Assembly: GCF_000615285.1 (NCBI RefSeq)
Contig: NZ_BALU01000002.1
Location: 155,705-219,704 of the forward strand
Direction of reading: 5' to 3'
Source: Lactobacillus kitasatonis DSM 16761 = JCM 1039
Lineage (GTDB): Bacteria; Bacillota; Bacilli; Lactobacillales; Lactobacillaceae
DNA: 64,000 nucleotides
Both the position numbers and the translations under genes were made by a program. The notes under the pieces are model-generated. The model made no database searches. It was not told the origin of the DNA and was given only the letters and a program-made list of their open reading frames with translations. Below, one piece after another: positions 11,249 to 21,596 of this stretch. The first letter of the stretch is position 1; each line of letters opens with the position of its first letter.

Positions 11249-11268
11249 CTAATGTTCTTTTCTAAAAT

Positions 11269-12075
11269 TTAAAAAATAAACTTATCAATTGCATAAGCTA
11301 TACCAGCTTCATCGTTGGTCTTGGTAACAAAATCAGCTTTATCTTTGATTTCATCAATAGCGTTGTCCATTGCAATTTTCTTAAAATCAGTATTTTGGAA
11401 CATTGACATATCATTGCCTTGGTCGCCAAAAATCATGACTTCATTATCTTTAATGCCTAATTTTTGTGCTAATTGATGAATTCCTTTCCCCTTTGAAGCT
11501 TCAAGCTTATTTATTTCTAAAATCATCGGATCACTACGCGCAACATTATAAACTTTTAGCCACTCAGGAATATTCTTTTCCAAGCGATCTAATTTATCTT
11601 TAGGGCCAGTATATTCAGTCTTAATAAATTGAAAATCAGCTGGTACTTCATCAAAATCCTTAACTACAAAAGGTGTTCCACTAACAGCAGACATTGCTGC
11701 CATTCTAACGGATAATCTTCTATCTAGAGTCCAATAATCATGTTCCTTCATAAAATGAAGATTAATTCCTGGATTCTGCTTCTGCAACTGAATAAATTTT
11801 CTAAACTCATCATAATTAAATTGATGACTAATCAAGACATTACCAGAAATAGATTGAACTAAACCACCGTTATAAAGTACCGCATAGTTCTCATCACCAG
11901 TAATTCCTAATTCTTCCATATAAGGAATAACTCCAGGTAAAGGTCTGCCGGATGCTGGTACAATTTTTATTCCAGCTTCATCTGCTTTCTTTAAGGCTCT
12001 TTTAGTTTCTTCGCCAATCTGATTATCTGATTGTAAAAGAGTACCGTCCATGTCGACTGCAATTAATTTAATCAT
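11269..12075 (-). CDS. Cof-type HAD-IIB sugar-phosphate phosphatase
   Basis: 268 residues. The nucleophile motif DMDGTLLQSDN (Asp8 and Asp10), SGRP for motif II, the conserved Lys in EINKLEASKG, and motif IV GDQGNDMSMF are all present. These cytoplasmic phosphatases act on sugar phosphates, flavin or other small phosphate esters; the substrate here is unknown. It is 9 bases downstream of a paralogue of the same size, about half identical by eye, so a tandem duplication is likely. Confidence 0.9.
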   Translation of the reverse strand: MIKLIAVDMDGTLLQSDNQIGEETKRALKKADEAGIKIVPASGRPLPGVIPYMEELGITGDENYAVLYNGGLVQSISGNVLISHQFNYDEFRKFIQLQKQNPGINLHFMKEHDYWTLDRRLSVRMAAMSAVSGTPFVVKDFDEVPADFQFIKTEYTGPKDKLDRLEKNIPEWLKVYNVARSDPMILEINKLEASKGKGIHQLAQKLGIKDNEVMIFGDQGNDMSMFQNTDFKKIAMDNAIDEIKDKADFVTKTNDEAGIAYAIDKFIF

Positions 12076-12084
12076 TTTTTATTC

Positions 12085-12900
12085 CTACAAAACAAACTTC
12101 TTAACGGCCTTGGCAATACCATTATGATCATTATCGTCAGTTACATAATCGGCTCTTTCTTTAATATCACTGATTGCATTGCCCATTGCAATTTTCTTAA
12201 AGTTAGGATTTTCAAACATTGATAAATCGTTACCTTGATCACCGAAGACCATCACATCTTTTTGATTAACTTTAAGACGTGATGCTAAATCCATCAAGGC
12301 ATTACCCTTTGAAGCACCTAAGCCATTCAACTCAATAATGCTATCAAAACTACGTACGATATCATAAGAATCAAATGCCCATGATGGGAAACTGTTCCAC
12401 AACTTATCAACTTGGTCGTCACCTTCAACAGAAGTGAAACCTACTTTATTAAAAGTAAAATCTTGCGGAATATCCTTACGATCTCTAACCTTGATTATGT
12501 TGTTAGTCAAAGCTGCATTAATTTGCATTTGAACAGATAGATCATGGTCGCAGGTTAAGAAGTACTTAGTAGTTTCAAAATGAACATCAACATGACTTAA
12601 ACGTTGGAAACGAAGCATATTATTAAAATCTTGATAGTTAAGTTCCTGACTCATCAATACACGACCAGCAAGACTTTGAACTACTGCACCATTAAACACG
12701 ATCGCATATTGATCATCACCAGATAAACCTAATTGTCGTGTAAATGGCAAAGTACCTGAAAGTGGTCTACCAGTTGCCAAAACAACCTTTATGCCATTTT
12801 CAGCTGCAACACGCAAAACTCGTGCCGTTTCAGGCAGAATAACATTACCACTCGATAATAAAGTTCCGTCCAAATCAACTGCAATTATTTTTATTGCCAT
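12085..12900 (-). CDS. Cof-type HAD-IIB phosphatase (tandem paralogue)
   Basis: 271 residues with the same motif set as its neighbour: DLDGTLLSSGN, TGRPLSGTLPF, LGASKGNALMDL and GDQGNDLSMF. It is the first gene of the unit HAD-HAD-membrane protein-tyrosine phosphatase. The start ATG has only a GGGGG-type ribosome binding site. Catalytic residues are intact; substrate unknown. Confidence 0.9.
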   Translation of the reverse strand: MAIKIIAVDLDGTLLSSGNVILPETARVLRVAAENGIKVVLATGRPLSGTLPFTRQLGLSGDDQYAIVFNGAVVQSLAGRVLMSQELNYQDFNNMLRFQRLSHVDVHFETTKYFLTCDHDLSVQMQINAALTNNIIKVRDRKDIPQDFTFNKVGFTSVEGDDQVDKLWNSFPSWAFDSYDIVRSFDSIIELNGLGASKGNALMDLASRLKVNQKDVMVFGDQGNDLSMFENPNFKKIAMGNAISDIKERADYVTDDNDHNGIAKAVKKFVL

Positions 12901-12945
12901 TTTTATTCCCCCTCAACCTTTAAAATCGTACATATTTAATTATAC

Positions 12946-12975
12946 AAAAAGCCGTGAGCTAACTCACGACTTTTT
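12946..12975 (-). terminator. Terminator after glmM
   Basis: A 13-bp stem with one mismatch (AAAAAGCCGTGAG / CTCACGACTTTTT) and loop CTAA lies 22 bases past the glmM stop and separates it from the HAD genes. Confidence 0.82.
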
Positions 12976-12997
12976 GTTTATAGGTATTTTTGTTTAA

Positions 12998-14353
12998 TTA
13001 TTTGTTACCCATTTCTTTTTCAACAACCTTAACGATACGGTTTACGTATTCGTCAGTTTCTTCTTGAGTTGGGCCTTCTGCCATAACTCTAAGAAGGGCT
13101 TGAGTACCTGAAGGACGAACAAGTACACGACCGTTGCCGTCCATGTCCTTTTCTACTTCAGCGATTACATCAAGGATTGGTTGGTGTTCCTTCCAGCTAT
13201 TCTTATCTGCTACTGGAACGTTAACCAAGCATTGTGGGTAGTCCTTGAAGTCCTTCAAAAGTTCGCTCAATGCCTTGCCAGTCTTCTTCATAACTAACAT
13301 CAAGTGAAGACCAGTAAGCATACCGTCACCAGTGTTGTGGTAGTCGCTCATAATAACGTGGCCTGATTGTTCACCACCAAGGTTATAGCCGTGTGCACGC
13401 ATTTTTTCTGAAACGTAACGGTCACCAACTTGGGTACGAACATTCTTAAGGCCTTCTTTTTCCAAAGCCTTAGTGAAACCAAGGTTGCTCATTACAGTAG
13501 TAACAATAGTGTCCTTCTTAAGACGACCGTGTTCAGCTAAGTATGAACCAATTACGTACATAATGTGGTCACCGTCAACTTCGTTACCGTTTTCGTCAAC
13601 AGCGATACAACGGTCAGCGTCACCGTCAAATGCTAAACCAAGTTGAGCACCTTGCTTAACAACTTCTTTTTGCAAGTTTTCAGTGTGAGTAGCACCACAG
13701 TGGTCGTTAATGTTTAAGCCATTTGGATGGGTGTAAATAGTAGTAAAGTCAACGCCACAGTCAGCAAACAATCTTGAAATAAGAGCACTTGAAGCACCGT
13801 TGGCACCGTCAATAACAACCTTAATGCCACCTAAATCTTCTGGAATGGTGTTTTCGATAAATTGTAAGTACTTAGCGCTACCTTCGTGGAAGTCAGTAAC
13901 AGTACCCAAACCTTCTGCAGATGGACGAGGAAGCTTGTCTTCCTTAGCATCGATTAATTTTTCGATTTCGCCTTCCATTTCATCTGAAAGCTTCAAACCA
14001 TCGCTACCAAAAAACTTGATACCGTTGTCTTCTACTGGGTTGTGAGAAGCAGAAATTTGTACACCTGCATCTGCACCTTGTGCACGAACTAAGTATGAAA
14101 GACCTGGGGTAGTAATTACGCCAACTTCAAGAACTTCAATACCAACTGAAAGAAGACCTGAAATAAGTGCGTATTCAAGCATTTGACCAGAAATACGAGT
14201 ATCACGAGAAACTAATACTTTAGCTTGTTCGCCATCTTTTTTATTCTTGGTTAAAACATAACCACCGTCACGACCTAATTTAAAGGCCATTTCTGGAGTT
14301 AAGCCTTGATTTGCTACGCCACGAACACCATCAGTTCCAAAATATTTTAACAT
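12998..14353 (-). CDS. glmM: Phosphoglucosamine mutase
   Basis: 451 residues, standard length. It begins [15 protein letters not shown]; the phosphoserine loop is [12 protein letters not shown] near residue 100, the metal site DGDADRC near 240, and the phosphate-binding end [13 protein letters not shown] near 410 (Thr in place of the more usual Glu before Gln/Pro varies in the family). It converts glucosamine 6-phosphate to the 1-phosphate for peptidoglycan and teichoic acid precursors. It is the last gene of cdaA-cdaR-glmM, an arrangement conserved in Firmicutes, where GlmM can bind and restrain CdaA. Confidence 0.96.
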   Translation of the reverse strand: MLKYFGTDGVRGVANQGLTPEMAFKLGRDGGYVLTKNKKDGEQAKVLVSRDTRISGQMLEYALISGLLSVGIEVLEVGVITTPGLSYLVRAQGADAGVQISASHNPVEDNGIKFFGSDGLKLSDEMEGEIEKLIDAKEDKLPRPSAEGLGTVTDFHEGSAKYLQFIENTIPEDLGGIKVVIDGANGASSALISRLFADCGVDFTTIYTHPNGLNINDHCGATHTENLQKEVVKQGAQLGLAFDGDADRCIAVDENGNEVDGDHIMYVIGSYLAEHGRLKKDTIVTTVMSNLGFTKALEKEGLKNVRTQVGDRYVSEKMRAHGYNLGGEQSGHVIMSDYHNTGDGMLTGLHLMLVMKKTGKALSELLKDFKDYPQCLVNVPVADKNSWKEHQPILDVIAEVEKDMDGNGRVLVRPSGTQALLRVMAEGPTQEETDEYVNRIVKVVEKEMGNK

Positions 14354-14381
14354 CTAATAAACAACCTTTCTTGCTATCTTA

Positions 14382-15341
14382 TTAATTGCTTGCGTCCTTT
14401 ACCTTAATGGAAATTTGTACTTCCGCAGGATCAGCTCTTGCAACTCCCTTAGGCAATACTAAAGGATAATTCCTTACAGTTGATGAATCAATTCCCTTTA
14501 AATCTACATCTACATTTAATTGGTTGATTTTTGCTAAAACAGATTTCTTCCCATATAAAGTTACCTGATCATTTTTAGCTGTCACTGAATAAACCTTATT
14601 ATTCTTTTCATTCTTCGGTCTTAAATTCAACTTAACAGTTTTCTTTGATAGTGAAACAGGAAGTCTTACATTTGCAGTTGAAGGAGTAATAACGGCATTC
14701 AATTGCCTACCCTTACTATCTTCAGCTACCAGAATCACTTGTCTTTGATAAGAGTGATTAATACCATTAGGGAGCGGAAGCTTAGCAACAATTTGATCAA
14801 TCTGGTTTACTTCGCCCTTAGCACCTGTTACTTCAACTTTTTGTGGGTCAACTGTGGCTGTTCCAACATTATATCCATTTGCAACAGCATTTTTATTATA
14901 CTCTATTTGAACAGGCATGGTACGGGATTTTCTTCGTTCAATATCCACGTTAACCGTTGCCGGATTAATCGTATATGATAACTGACTATTAAGTCCAGTA
15001 ACTTGAACTCGGACGGTCTGCTTACCTATTTTTTTATGAGTCAAATCAATATAAGCTCTGAAACTCTGAGTATTAACCGTTGAGGTAACCAATGCATTTG
15101 ATCCTTCCAAAGTGATCTTCACCTTTTCTGGATAGCCAACAACATAAAACTTGTCAGTATCGATTGAAACCTGCAAAGGTACGCTGATTGTTTGAGTTTC
15201 ATTAGCAGTCTGCTTTGTTTTTCTAGACTCGCCCTGTGTCACAAAACCAGTTTGAGTTGAATCAATGTAAATTACTAATAAAATTGCAAATAACAGTGAG
15301 ACCACTTTAATAAACCAACGTTTATTCCAAAAATCTTTCAT
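14382..15341 (-). CDS. cdaR: YbbR-domain protein, regulator of the c-di-AMP cyclase
   Basis: 319 residues from the ATG at 15341, which overlaps the cdaA stop as ATGA. One N-terminal membrane helix (about 9-28, WFIKVVSLLFAILLVIYIDS) is followed by an extracytoplasmic region with repeated beta-rich YbbR domains of about 80 residues each; three or four can be traced. CdaR binds CdaA at the membrane and tunes its activity. A longer frame starting at 15362 lacks a better ribosome binding site and would overlap cdaA more. Confidence 0.92.
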   Translation of the reverse strand: MKDFWNKRWFIKVVSLLFAILLVIYIDSTQTGFVTQGESRKTKQTANETQTISVPLQVSIDTDKFYVVGYPEKVKITLEGSNALVTSTVNTQSFRAYIDLTHKKIGKQTVRVQVTGLNSQLSYTINPATVNVDIERRKSRTMPVQIEYNKNAVANGYNVGTATVDPQKVEVTGAKGEVNQIDQIVAKLPLPNGINHSYQRQVILVAEDSKGRQLNAVITPSTANVRLPVSLSKKTVKLNLRPKNEKNNKVYSVTAKNDQVTLYGKKSVLAKINQLNVDVDLKGIDSSTVRNYPLVLPKGVARADPAEVQISIKVKDASN

Positions 15342-16180
15342 CGGTCTGCACCCCATTTCCAAACTTTATTAATTACACGCTTATACCAAGGAATTTTCTT
15401 TTCTTCTTTAGGAACCAATTGAGCATTGAGATATTTCAAATATTCATCTCGTGAAAGGTCCAAAAGGAAACGTCCATTCTTAGTAATTGTTACACCACCG
15501 GTTTCTTCGGAAACAACAATGGTAACTGCATCCGTTACTTCGGAAATTCCGACCGCAGCCCTGTGTCTTGTCCCTAGTCGCTTAGGAATCATGCTGTTAT
15601 CGGACAGAGGCAAATAAGCAGCGGCTACAGCGATGCGATTATTATTGATAATTACCGCACCATCGTGTAAAGGAGTGTTTGGAATGAAAATATTGATTAA
15701 TAATTCTCCAGTAATATCTGCATCCAGCTTGATACCAGTTTCAATATAATCATCCAATCCCGTATCCTGTTGAATCGTGATCAAAGCACCGATTCGTCTT
15801 TTTGACATGTATTGAATGGCCTTATCCAATTCTTTTACCATCTTTACTGATTGATCATGTGGACTTTCACCGCGTCCGTTAAAGATTGGGGTTCGACCTA
15901 AACGCTCCAGCCCTCTACGGATTTCAGGCTGAAAGATTACAATAATTCCGATTACTGCCCACGAAACAATTTGATCAACGATATAGGTTACGGCATGCAA
16001 TTGAAGCAGGCCAGCAACAATTCTAACGATGAAGATAAAGACAATACCTTTTGCTAGCTGAACTGCTTTAGTACCACGAATCATCATAATCAAGCGGTAA
16101 ACTAAATACCAAATGATTAAGACATCTAAGGCTATTGATAAATTGTTCCAGGTAAATAGATTAGAAACATCAAAATGCAT
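15338..16180 (-). CDS. cdaA: Diadenylate cyclase CdaA
   Basis: 280 residues. Three N-terminal membrane helices (about 12-90) precede a DAC (DisA_N) domain with both signature motifs, DGAVIINNNR and RHRAAVGISE, near residues 175 and 205. It condenses two ATP to c-di-AMP, a second messenger controlling potassium, osmolyte and cell-wall balance. A coiled-coil linker between the membrane and catalytic parts is expected in the family and is charged here. First gene of the cdaA-cdaR-glmM unit, with AAAGGAG upstream. Confidence 0.96.
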   Translation of the reverse strand: MHFDVSNLFTWNNLSIALDVLIIWYLVYRLIMMIRGTKAVQLAKGIVFIFIVRIVAGLLQLHAVTYIVDQIVSWAVIGIIVIFQPEIRRGLERLGRTPIFNGRGESPHDQSVKMVKELDKAIQYMSKRRIGALITIQQDTGLDDYIETGIKLDADITGELLINIFIPNTPLHDGAVIINNNRIAVAAAYLPLSDNSMIPKRLGTRHRAAVGISEVTDAVTIVVSEETGGVTITKNGRFLLDLSRDEYLKYLNAQLVPKEEKKIPWYKRVINKVWKWGADR

Positions 16181-16218
16181 TGAAAACTCCTTTCTTCTTT
16201 AATTATAACGAACCTCTT

Positions 16219-17292
16219 TTATCGTGCATACATTTTAAATTCCAAAAATAAATCATTATATTCTTGTGTCTTTTTTGGACCTAAATCTTTAAAGACTTGT
16301 AAATGCCGTAAAGTGGTTTGATCAGGATAAAATTGACGATCTTCTCTAATATATTTAGGCAACAACTTTTGTGCAGCTACATTTGGTGTGGCATAGCCAA
16401 CATATCGTGCATTTTGTGCTGCATTTTTAGGTTCTAGCATGAAGTTAATAAACTCGAATGCTGCTTTCTTATTTTTAGCAGTTTTAGGTACAACAAAGTT
16501 ATCAAACCACAAGTTTGAGCCTTCCTTTGGCACTACATAGTGCAAATGAGAATTACTTTCCATCATTTCGTATGCTTCACCTGACCAGGTAACGCCAATA
16601 GCTGCTTCATTTTGAATCATATACATTCTCATTTCATCTGAGATAATCGCCTTAATATTTGGACCGAGACCATCTAATTTAGTTTGCGCTAAATGCAATT
16701 TCATGCTGCTGGTCGTGTTCATTGAATAACCTAATGATACTAATGACATCCCCATTGCATCCCTAGCCGAATCAACTAACAAGATTTGATGATGATATTT
16801 CTTTGACCAAAGGTCATTCCAGTTTTTAATTGCGCCTTTTTTAACAAATTTATCGTTATAGACGATGCCCAATGTCCCCCAGAAATAAGGAACTGAGTAA
16901 TCATTTTCCGCATCAAATGACTTATGCAAAAAACTCTTGCCAATATATTTCATATTAGGGATTTTTTGCTTATTCAATCGATCAAGCAAATGTGCCTTAC
17001 GCATTTTGGTAACCATATATTCAGACGGAATAGTTAAATCATATGCAGTGCCACCCTGCTTGATCTTGGTATACATAGCTTCGTTTGAATCAAACGTTTC
17101 ATAAACTACGTGATAGCCTGATTGCTTTTCAAATTTTTTAATCAACTTAGGATCTAGATAATCACCCCAGTTATAAATGATCAAGCTTTGTTTCTTACCC
17201 TCAGCAGTTGGTTTTTCTAGATGGTTAGCAAGTCCAGCAAGACCTAAACAAACTAAGAGAATTGAAATGATTGCAATGAAAATCTTTTTCAT
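16219..17292 (-). CDS. potD: Spermidine/putrescine-binding lipo- or secreted protein
   Basis: 357 residues. The N-terminus MKKIFIAIISILLVCLGLAG is a signal peptide; its LVCLG run gives a possible lipobox with Cys17, consistent with a lipid-anchored substrate-binding protein. The mature part has the family text IYNWGDYLDPKLIKKFE and the polyamine-site aromatic/acidic residues in VPYFWGT and VTWSGEAYE. It delivers polyamines to PotBC. It overlaps potC by four bases. Confidence 0.93.
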   Translation of the reverse strand: MKKIFIAIISILLVCLGLAGLANHLEKPTAEGKKQSLIIYNWGDYLDPKLIKKFEKQSGYHVVYETFDSNEAMYTKIKQGGTAYDLTIPSEYMVTKMRKAHLLDRLNKQKIPNMKYIGKSFLHKSFDAENDYSVPYFWGTLGIVYNDKFVKKGAIKNWNDLWSKKYHHQILLVDSARDAMGMSLVSLGYSMNTTSSMKLHLAQTKLDGLGPNIKAIISDEMRMYMIQNEAAIGVTWSGEAYEMMESNSHLHYVVPKEGSNLWFDNFVVPKTAKNKKAAFEFINFMLEPKNAAQNARYVGYATPNVAAQKLLPKYIREDRQFYPDQTTLRHLQVFKDLGPKKTQEYNDLFLEFKMYAR

Positions 17293-18104
17293 TTAACCAA
17301 TCCTCCTATCACTCTATGATTCTTGCGTCTGCTTTTTTTAGTAGTAATGAAATAATAAATTCCTACCAGTATCAATACGAATAAAAACATCACCGTACTT
17401 AAAGCGTTAATTTCCAAATCGATCCCTTGACGTGCTCTTGAATAAATTTCTACAGACAAAGTTGAAAAACCATTACCAGTAACAAAGAATGTTACGGCAA
17501 AGTCATCTAGCGAATATGTCAATGCCATAAACATACCTGAGAAAATCCCTGGCATAATTGCTGGAATCAACACATTGCTAAATACTTGCCATGAATTGGC
17601 GCCTAGGTCACGTGCAGCATCAATTAAAGACATATCCATTTCATTAAGTCGCGGTAAAACCATTAAAACCACGATTGGAATTGAGAAAGCGATATGGCTA
17701 AGTAAAACTGAGCCAAAGTTTAAACCAATACCTAATGCAGTAAAGAAGATCAAAAAACTAGCACCAATGATTACATCTGGCGATACCATCAATACATTAT
17801 TCAAAGCTAAAGTAGTTTTCTTATGCGATTCTTTTTTCATACCGCTAATTGCAATAGCACCAAAAGTACCAATAATAGTTGCAATTAAACTAGAAAGAAG
17901 TGCAAGCAAAATTGTTTCTAAAAAGATGGCTAGTAAACGATTGTCTTGGAACAGTGTTTGATAATGAGCAAAAGTGAAATGCTCAAACTTGTTCATATTC
18001 TTTCCGCTAGAAAAAGAAAAGTAAATCAAGTAAAAAATAGGAACATAAAGCAAGACAAGCGTTAAAGACAAGTAGACTCTAGCAATTAAATGTCTGTTTC
18101 TCAT
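17289..18104 (-). CDS. potC: Spermidine/putrescine ABC transporter permease PotC
   Basis: 271 residues with six hydrophobic helices and the ABC-permease EAA loop in DAARDLGANSWQVFSNVLIP (about 160-180). It forms the membrane pore with PotB. ATGA overlaps join it to both potB and potD, so the four transporter genes are tightly coupled. Confidence 0.93.
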   Translation of the reverse strand: MRNRHLIARVYLSLTLVLLYVPIFYLIYFSFSSGKNMNKFEHFTFAHYQTLFQDNRLLAIFLETILLALLSSLIATIIGTFGAIAISGMKKESHKKTTLALNNVLMVSPDVIIGASFLIFFTALGIGLNFGSVLLSHIAFSIPIVVLMVLPRLNEMDMSLIDAARDLGANSWQVFSNVLIPAIMPGIFSGMFMALTYSLDDFAVTFFVTGNGFSTLSVEIYSRARQGIDLEINALSTVMFLFVLILVGIYYFITTKKSRRKNHRVIGGLVK

Positions 18105-18913
18105 AAGTCAACCTTCTTTCTTCTAGCTTTTCTGCTGGTAATCAGCATTACAATTACCATTAACACTATCAAAATTACGCCGATTGTGGCACCCATGTTC
18201 CAGTTCATCGTGGTCATAAAGTACTCTTCAATTGCCGTACCTAAAGTAATAACACGGTTACCACCAATCAATCTAGTCAACATGAATAGTGACAACGATG
18301 GAATAAAGATCGCCTGTACGCCGCTTTCTACGCCCGGACGAGATAATGGCCATAGCACATATCTAAATGTTTGCCAGCGACTTGCACCCAAATCTTCTGA
18401 AGCTTGAATAACTGCAGGATTGATTTCTTTAATGGCATTAAAAATTGGCAAAATCATAAACGGAATTTCAATATAAGTTGCTACAAAGATAAAGGCAAAA
18501 TCCGTAAACAAAATATTTACAGGTCCAATTCCAAATAAATGCAAGAATTGGTTAACTAAACCGTTATTACCTAAAATTCCAATAAAAGCATAGGCTTTAA
18601 GAAGCAAATTAATCCAAGTCGGCAAAATAATCAAAAGTAGCCACAGCTGCTGATTTTTCATTTTAGTCAAAAAGTATGCCGCAGGATAGGATATTACCAA
18701 AGTAAGCAGAGTGATCAGCATAGCATACCAAAATGAATTGATCATCATGCGCAGAAAGGTACCATTTCTAAAAAAGACTACATAATTATTTAAAGTAAAA
18801 CTTCGATTACTATCAGTAAATGAATACCATAGAATCAATAGAATCGGCAGAATTACGAATAGAAAAATCCATAATAGATAAGGAATTAAAAATAAAGCTT
18901 TTCTAGTCCTCAT
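18101..18913 (-). CDS. potB: Spermidine/putrescine ABC transporter permease PotB
   Basis: 270 residues from the ATG at 18913. Six membrane helices and the EAA loop [20 protein letters not shown] (about 185-205). I chose this start because GAGGGG lies 6-9 bases upstream; the ATG at 18919 is too close to it. The start lies within the 3' end of potA, an 11-base overlap. Confidence 0.92.
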   Translation of the reverse strand: MRTRKALFLIPYLLWIFLFVILPILLILWYSFTDSNRSFTLNNYVVFFRNGTFLRMMINSFWYAMLITLLTLVISYPAAYFLTKMKNQQLWLLLIILPTWINLLLKAYAFIGILGNNGLVNQFLHLFGIGPVNILFTDFAFIFVATYIEIPFMILPIFNAIKEINPAVIQASEDLGASRWQTFRYVLWPLSRPGVESGVQAIFIPSLSLFMLTRLIGGNRVITLGTAIEEYFMTTMNWNMGATIGVILIVLMVIVMLITSRKARRKKVDL

Positions 18914-20006
18914 TTTCATCCCCCTCATACTTCTCAATTCTGGCGTCGAAATCTTCTTGACTTTCATTAAGCCGCATTACGTGGATATCTTCCGGGTCGA
19001 AGAATAAACCTATTCTCTGCCCCAGCTTTACGCCATTAGTTGAATGAATCAGCCATTCATTTTCATTGGCATCAATTGCCTTAATTTCGAAGTGGTCACC
19101 TAGGAATAATTGCGTCTGTGCTGTAACAACAAGCTTACCCTTCTCTGGATCAACAATATCTAAATCTTCTGGTCGAATTACCACTTCCACCTTTTCGTTA
19201 GGTTTAATCCCACCATCAGCACATTTGAATTTATTATTAGCAAATTCTACCTCGTAGTCCTTGATCATACGACCAGGCAAAATATTAGAGTCGCCAATAA
19301 AGCGAGCAACAAAATCATTAACTGGCTCATCATAAATGGCTACTGGACTACCACTTTGTTGAATCTTGCCATCGTTTAAAACGAAAATTTCGTCACTCAT
19401 TGAAAGAGCTTCTTCTTGATCGTGCGTAACAAAGATAAAAGTGATTCCCAACTTCTTTTGAATTGCTCTTAATTCAAACTGCATGTCCTTACGCAATCTT
19501 TTATCCAAGGCAGACAATGATTCATCAAGCAAAAGAACTTTAGGTTCATTAACTATTGCCCGAGCAATAGCTACACGCTGTTGCTGACCACCACTAAGCT
19601 CAGAGATTTCACGATTGGCGTAACCATCCAGTCGTACCATGTGCAAGGCATCCTTCACTGCTGGCTTAATCTCATTCATTGGCTTCTTTTTGATTTTCAA
19701 ACCAAATGCCACGTTTTCAAAAACGTTCAAATGTGGAAAGAGCGCATAATTCTGGAAAACTGTGTTAATGTGTCTTTTTGCTGCATCTAGGTCAGTAATA
19801 TCTTTTCCATCAAAATAGACTTTTCCTTCAGTAGGTTGACTAAAGCCAGCTATAATACGCAAAATTGTAGACTTGCCTGAACCACTGGGACCAAGCAATG
19901 AATAGAATTTACCTGATTCAATTGTTAGATTTATATCCTTAAGTGCAACAAAACCATCATCATATTGTTTGGTAATATGCTTTAACTTAATAATATCCAT
20001 ATCCAT
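18903..20006 (-). CDS. potA: Spermidine/putrescine ABC transporter ATPase PotA
   Basis: About 367 residues. Walker [10 protein letters not shown], signature [14 protein letters not shown], Walker [13 protein letters not shown] and the switch His in FVTHDQEEA are all present; the C-terminal 120 residues form the TOBE/OB domain usual in PotA. The N-terminus is ambiguous because four in-frame Met codons occur between 20018 and 20000; the one at 20006 has GGGG at a good distance. It powers polyamine import through PotBC. Confidence 0.94.
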   Translation of the reverse strand: MDMDIIKLKHITKQYDDGFVALKDINLTIESGKFYSLLGPSGSGKSTILRIIAGFSQPTEGKVYFDGKDITDLDAAKRHINTVFQNYALFPHLNVFENVAFGLKIKKKPMNEIKPAVKDALHMVRLDGYANREISELSGGQQQRVAIARAIVNEPKVLLLDESLSALDKRLRKDMQFELRAIQKKLGITFIFVTHDQEEALSMSDEIFVLNDGKIQQSGSPVAIYDEPVNDFVARFIGDSNILPGRMIKDYEVEFANNKFKCADGGIKPNEKVEVVIRPEDLDIVDPEKGKLVVTAQTQLFLGDHFEIKAIDANENEWLIHSTNGVKLGQRIGLFFDPEDIHVMRLNESQEDFDARIEKYEGDENED

Positions 20007-20018
20007 TTCCATCCCCAT

Positions 20019-20054
20019 AAAAAATAGCCACAAGCTTTGCAGCCTGTAGCTTGT
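20019..20054 (-). terminator. Hairpin with T-run between murB and potA
   Basis: On the minus strand a 7-bp stem (ACAAGCT / AGCTTGT, 11-base loop) is followed by GGCTATTTTTTA just before the potA starts. It could act as a partial terminator lowering pot expression relative to murB. Weak stem. Confidence 0.4.
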
Positions 20055-20067
20055 CTCGTTATCTATT

Positions 20068-20964
20068 CTATTTTTCCTTACCGATAATTCGAACCTCGGT
20101 ATGTAAGTCTATATCAAACTTTTCTTTAATCGTCTTTTGAATAAGATGAATTAAATTAAGGTAATCAGTTGCGGTAGCGCCACCCTTATTCACAATAAAT
20201 CCGGCATGCTTAGTTGAGTCTTGCGCACCACCAATTTGTTTACCTTGCAGTCCCGCTTTAATAATCATTGGACCTACGAAGTGTCCTGTTGGACGCTTAA
20301 ATACGCTACCACATGAAGGATATTCGAGTGGCTGCTTATATTGACGCAAGGCATTCAAATAATGCATGTGGTCCAAGATCTCGAGCTTGTCGCCTGGCTT
20401 CAAACTAAAGGTTGCACTTAAAACGATATCGCCATTATCTTGCACCAATGAATGACGATATGAAAATTCCATTTCCTTATTAGAGTATGTCTTTAATTCG
20501 CCATCGCGCGTTAAAACCTTAACGCTCTCTACAACTTCTTGCATTTCACCGCCATAGGCACCAGCATTCATGAACACACCGCCGCCAATGCTGCCGGGAA
20601 TTCCTGCCGCAAATTCCATGCCACTTAAACCATGATGAGCTGCTGTAAATGCTGTATCGATAATTCTTGCACCAGCATCAACAGTTACCTTATTACCTTT
20701 TACTTCAATCTTTTTTAAGTCAGTTAAAATTATAACTAAGCCATCAATTCCGCCATCGCGAATGATTAAATTCGAGGCATTACCAATAATTGTTAATGGA
20801 ATTTTATTTTCACGAGTAACTTTTACTAATTTTTCCACTTCTTCAGTACTTTTAGGAAAGGCTAAATATTCAGCCGCACCACCAGTTTGGGTAAAAGTAT
20901 ATCTACTTAATGGAATTTGCTCTTTAATATCAATTCCTTGCTCTTTTAAATCAAGTAATTCCAC
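20068..20964 (-). CDS. murB: UDP-N-acetylenolpyruvoylglucosamine reductase
   Basis: 298 residues from the GTG at 20964, which has GGAGG upstream; the longer frame to 21027 has no such site. FAD-binding segments [12 protein letters not shown] and [20 protein letters not shown], the catalytic YRHS and the SCGSVFKRP serine are present; the short form is the type IIb-like MurB. It reduces the enolpyruvyl group in UDP-MurNAc synthesis. Placed directly before potABCD, an order also known in streptococci. Confidence 0.95.
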   Translation of the reverse strand: MELLDLKEQGIDIKEQIPLSRYTFTQTGGAAEYLAFPKSTEEVEKLVKVTRENKIPLTIIGNASNLIIRDGGIDGLVIILTDLKKIEVKGNKVTVDAGARIIDTAFTAAHHGLSGMEFAAGIPGSIGGGVFMNAGAYGGEMQEVVESVKVLTRDGELKTYSNKEMEFSYRHSLVQDNGDIVLSATFSLKPGDKLEILDHMHYLNALRQYKQPLEYPSCGSVFKRPTGHFVGPMIIKAGLQGKQIGGAQDSTKHAGFIVNKGGATATDYLNLIHLIQKTIKEKFDIDLHTEVRIIGKEK

Positions 20965-21061
20965 AATTTTGCCTCCTAGTTTTGTTTCTTGTTTTATTTT
21001 ACCGCATAAAAGGCCTAGCTTCATCATTAAAAATGTTATACTTTTTCAAAAGGAGAATCTT

Positions 21062-21593
21062 ATGAACTTTATTGCAATGGACTTCGAAACAGCTAACCAT
21101 TATCCTGAAAGTGCCTGCTCACTCGCCTTAGTTATGGTTAGAAATTCTAAAATCGTTGACCGTTTTTACACGGTAATTAATCCACAAATGCCGTTTGATG
21201 CACGTAACATTCAAGTACACCAAATTACAGCGGAGGATGTTAAAAATGCCCCAACTATGGCTGAAGTTTGGCCTAAAATCAAAGGACTATATCAACGGCA
21301 TGCTCGTGGCAGCTCACAATGCTAGATTTGATACTAATGTCATGAGCCAAAGTTTGGCTCGCTATAATATTTCTGAGCCGCATTATTTAGTAATCGATAC
21401 TTTGGCAACTAGCAAAAGATTTGAACCGGAATTACCTAACCATAAATTAGATACGGTATCTGACGCACTTGATGTTGAATTATGGCATCACCATAACGCT
21501 CTAAGTGACAGCGAAGCCTGTGCAGGTATTTTGATTAATCAAGAAAAGCAATTCGGCGATGAAGCTATCAAGAATTTAATTTATCAAATTTAA
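21062..21593 (+). pseudogene. DEDDh 3'-5' exonuclease (PolC/DnaQ-like), frameshifted
   Basis: Ancestral protein of about 176 residues. Exo I MDFETAN, Exo II AHNARFDTNV and Exo III HNALSDSEAC carry the four acidic residues and the His of DEDDh exonucleases. One extra base near 21284 (AAAGGAC where AAAGAC gives KDYINGMLVAAHN) shifts the frame, so the first frame ends at 21325 before Exo II. Start ATG has AAGGAG upstream. Stand-alone members are usually annotated as DNA polymerase III epsilon-like; role unknown. Confidence 0.82.
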
Positions 21594-21596
21594 AAA

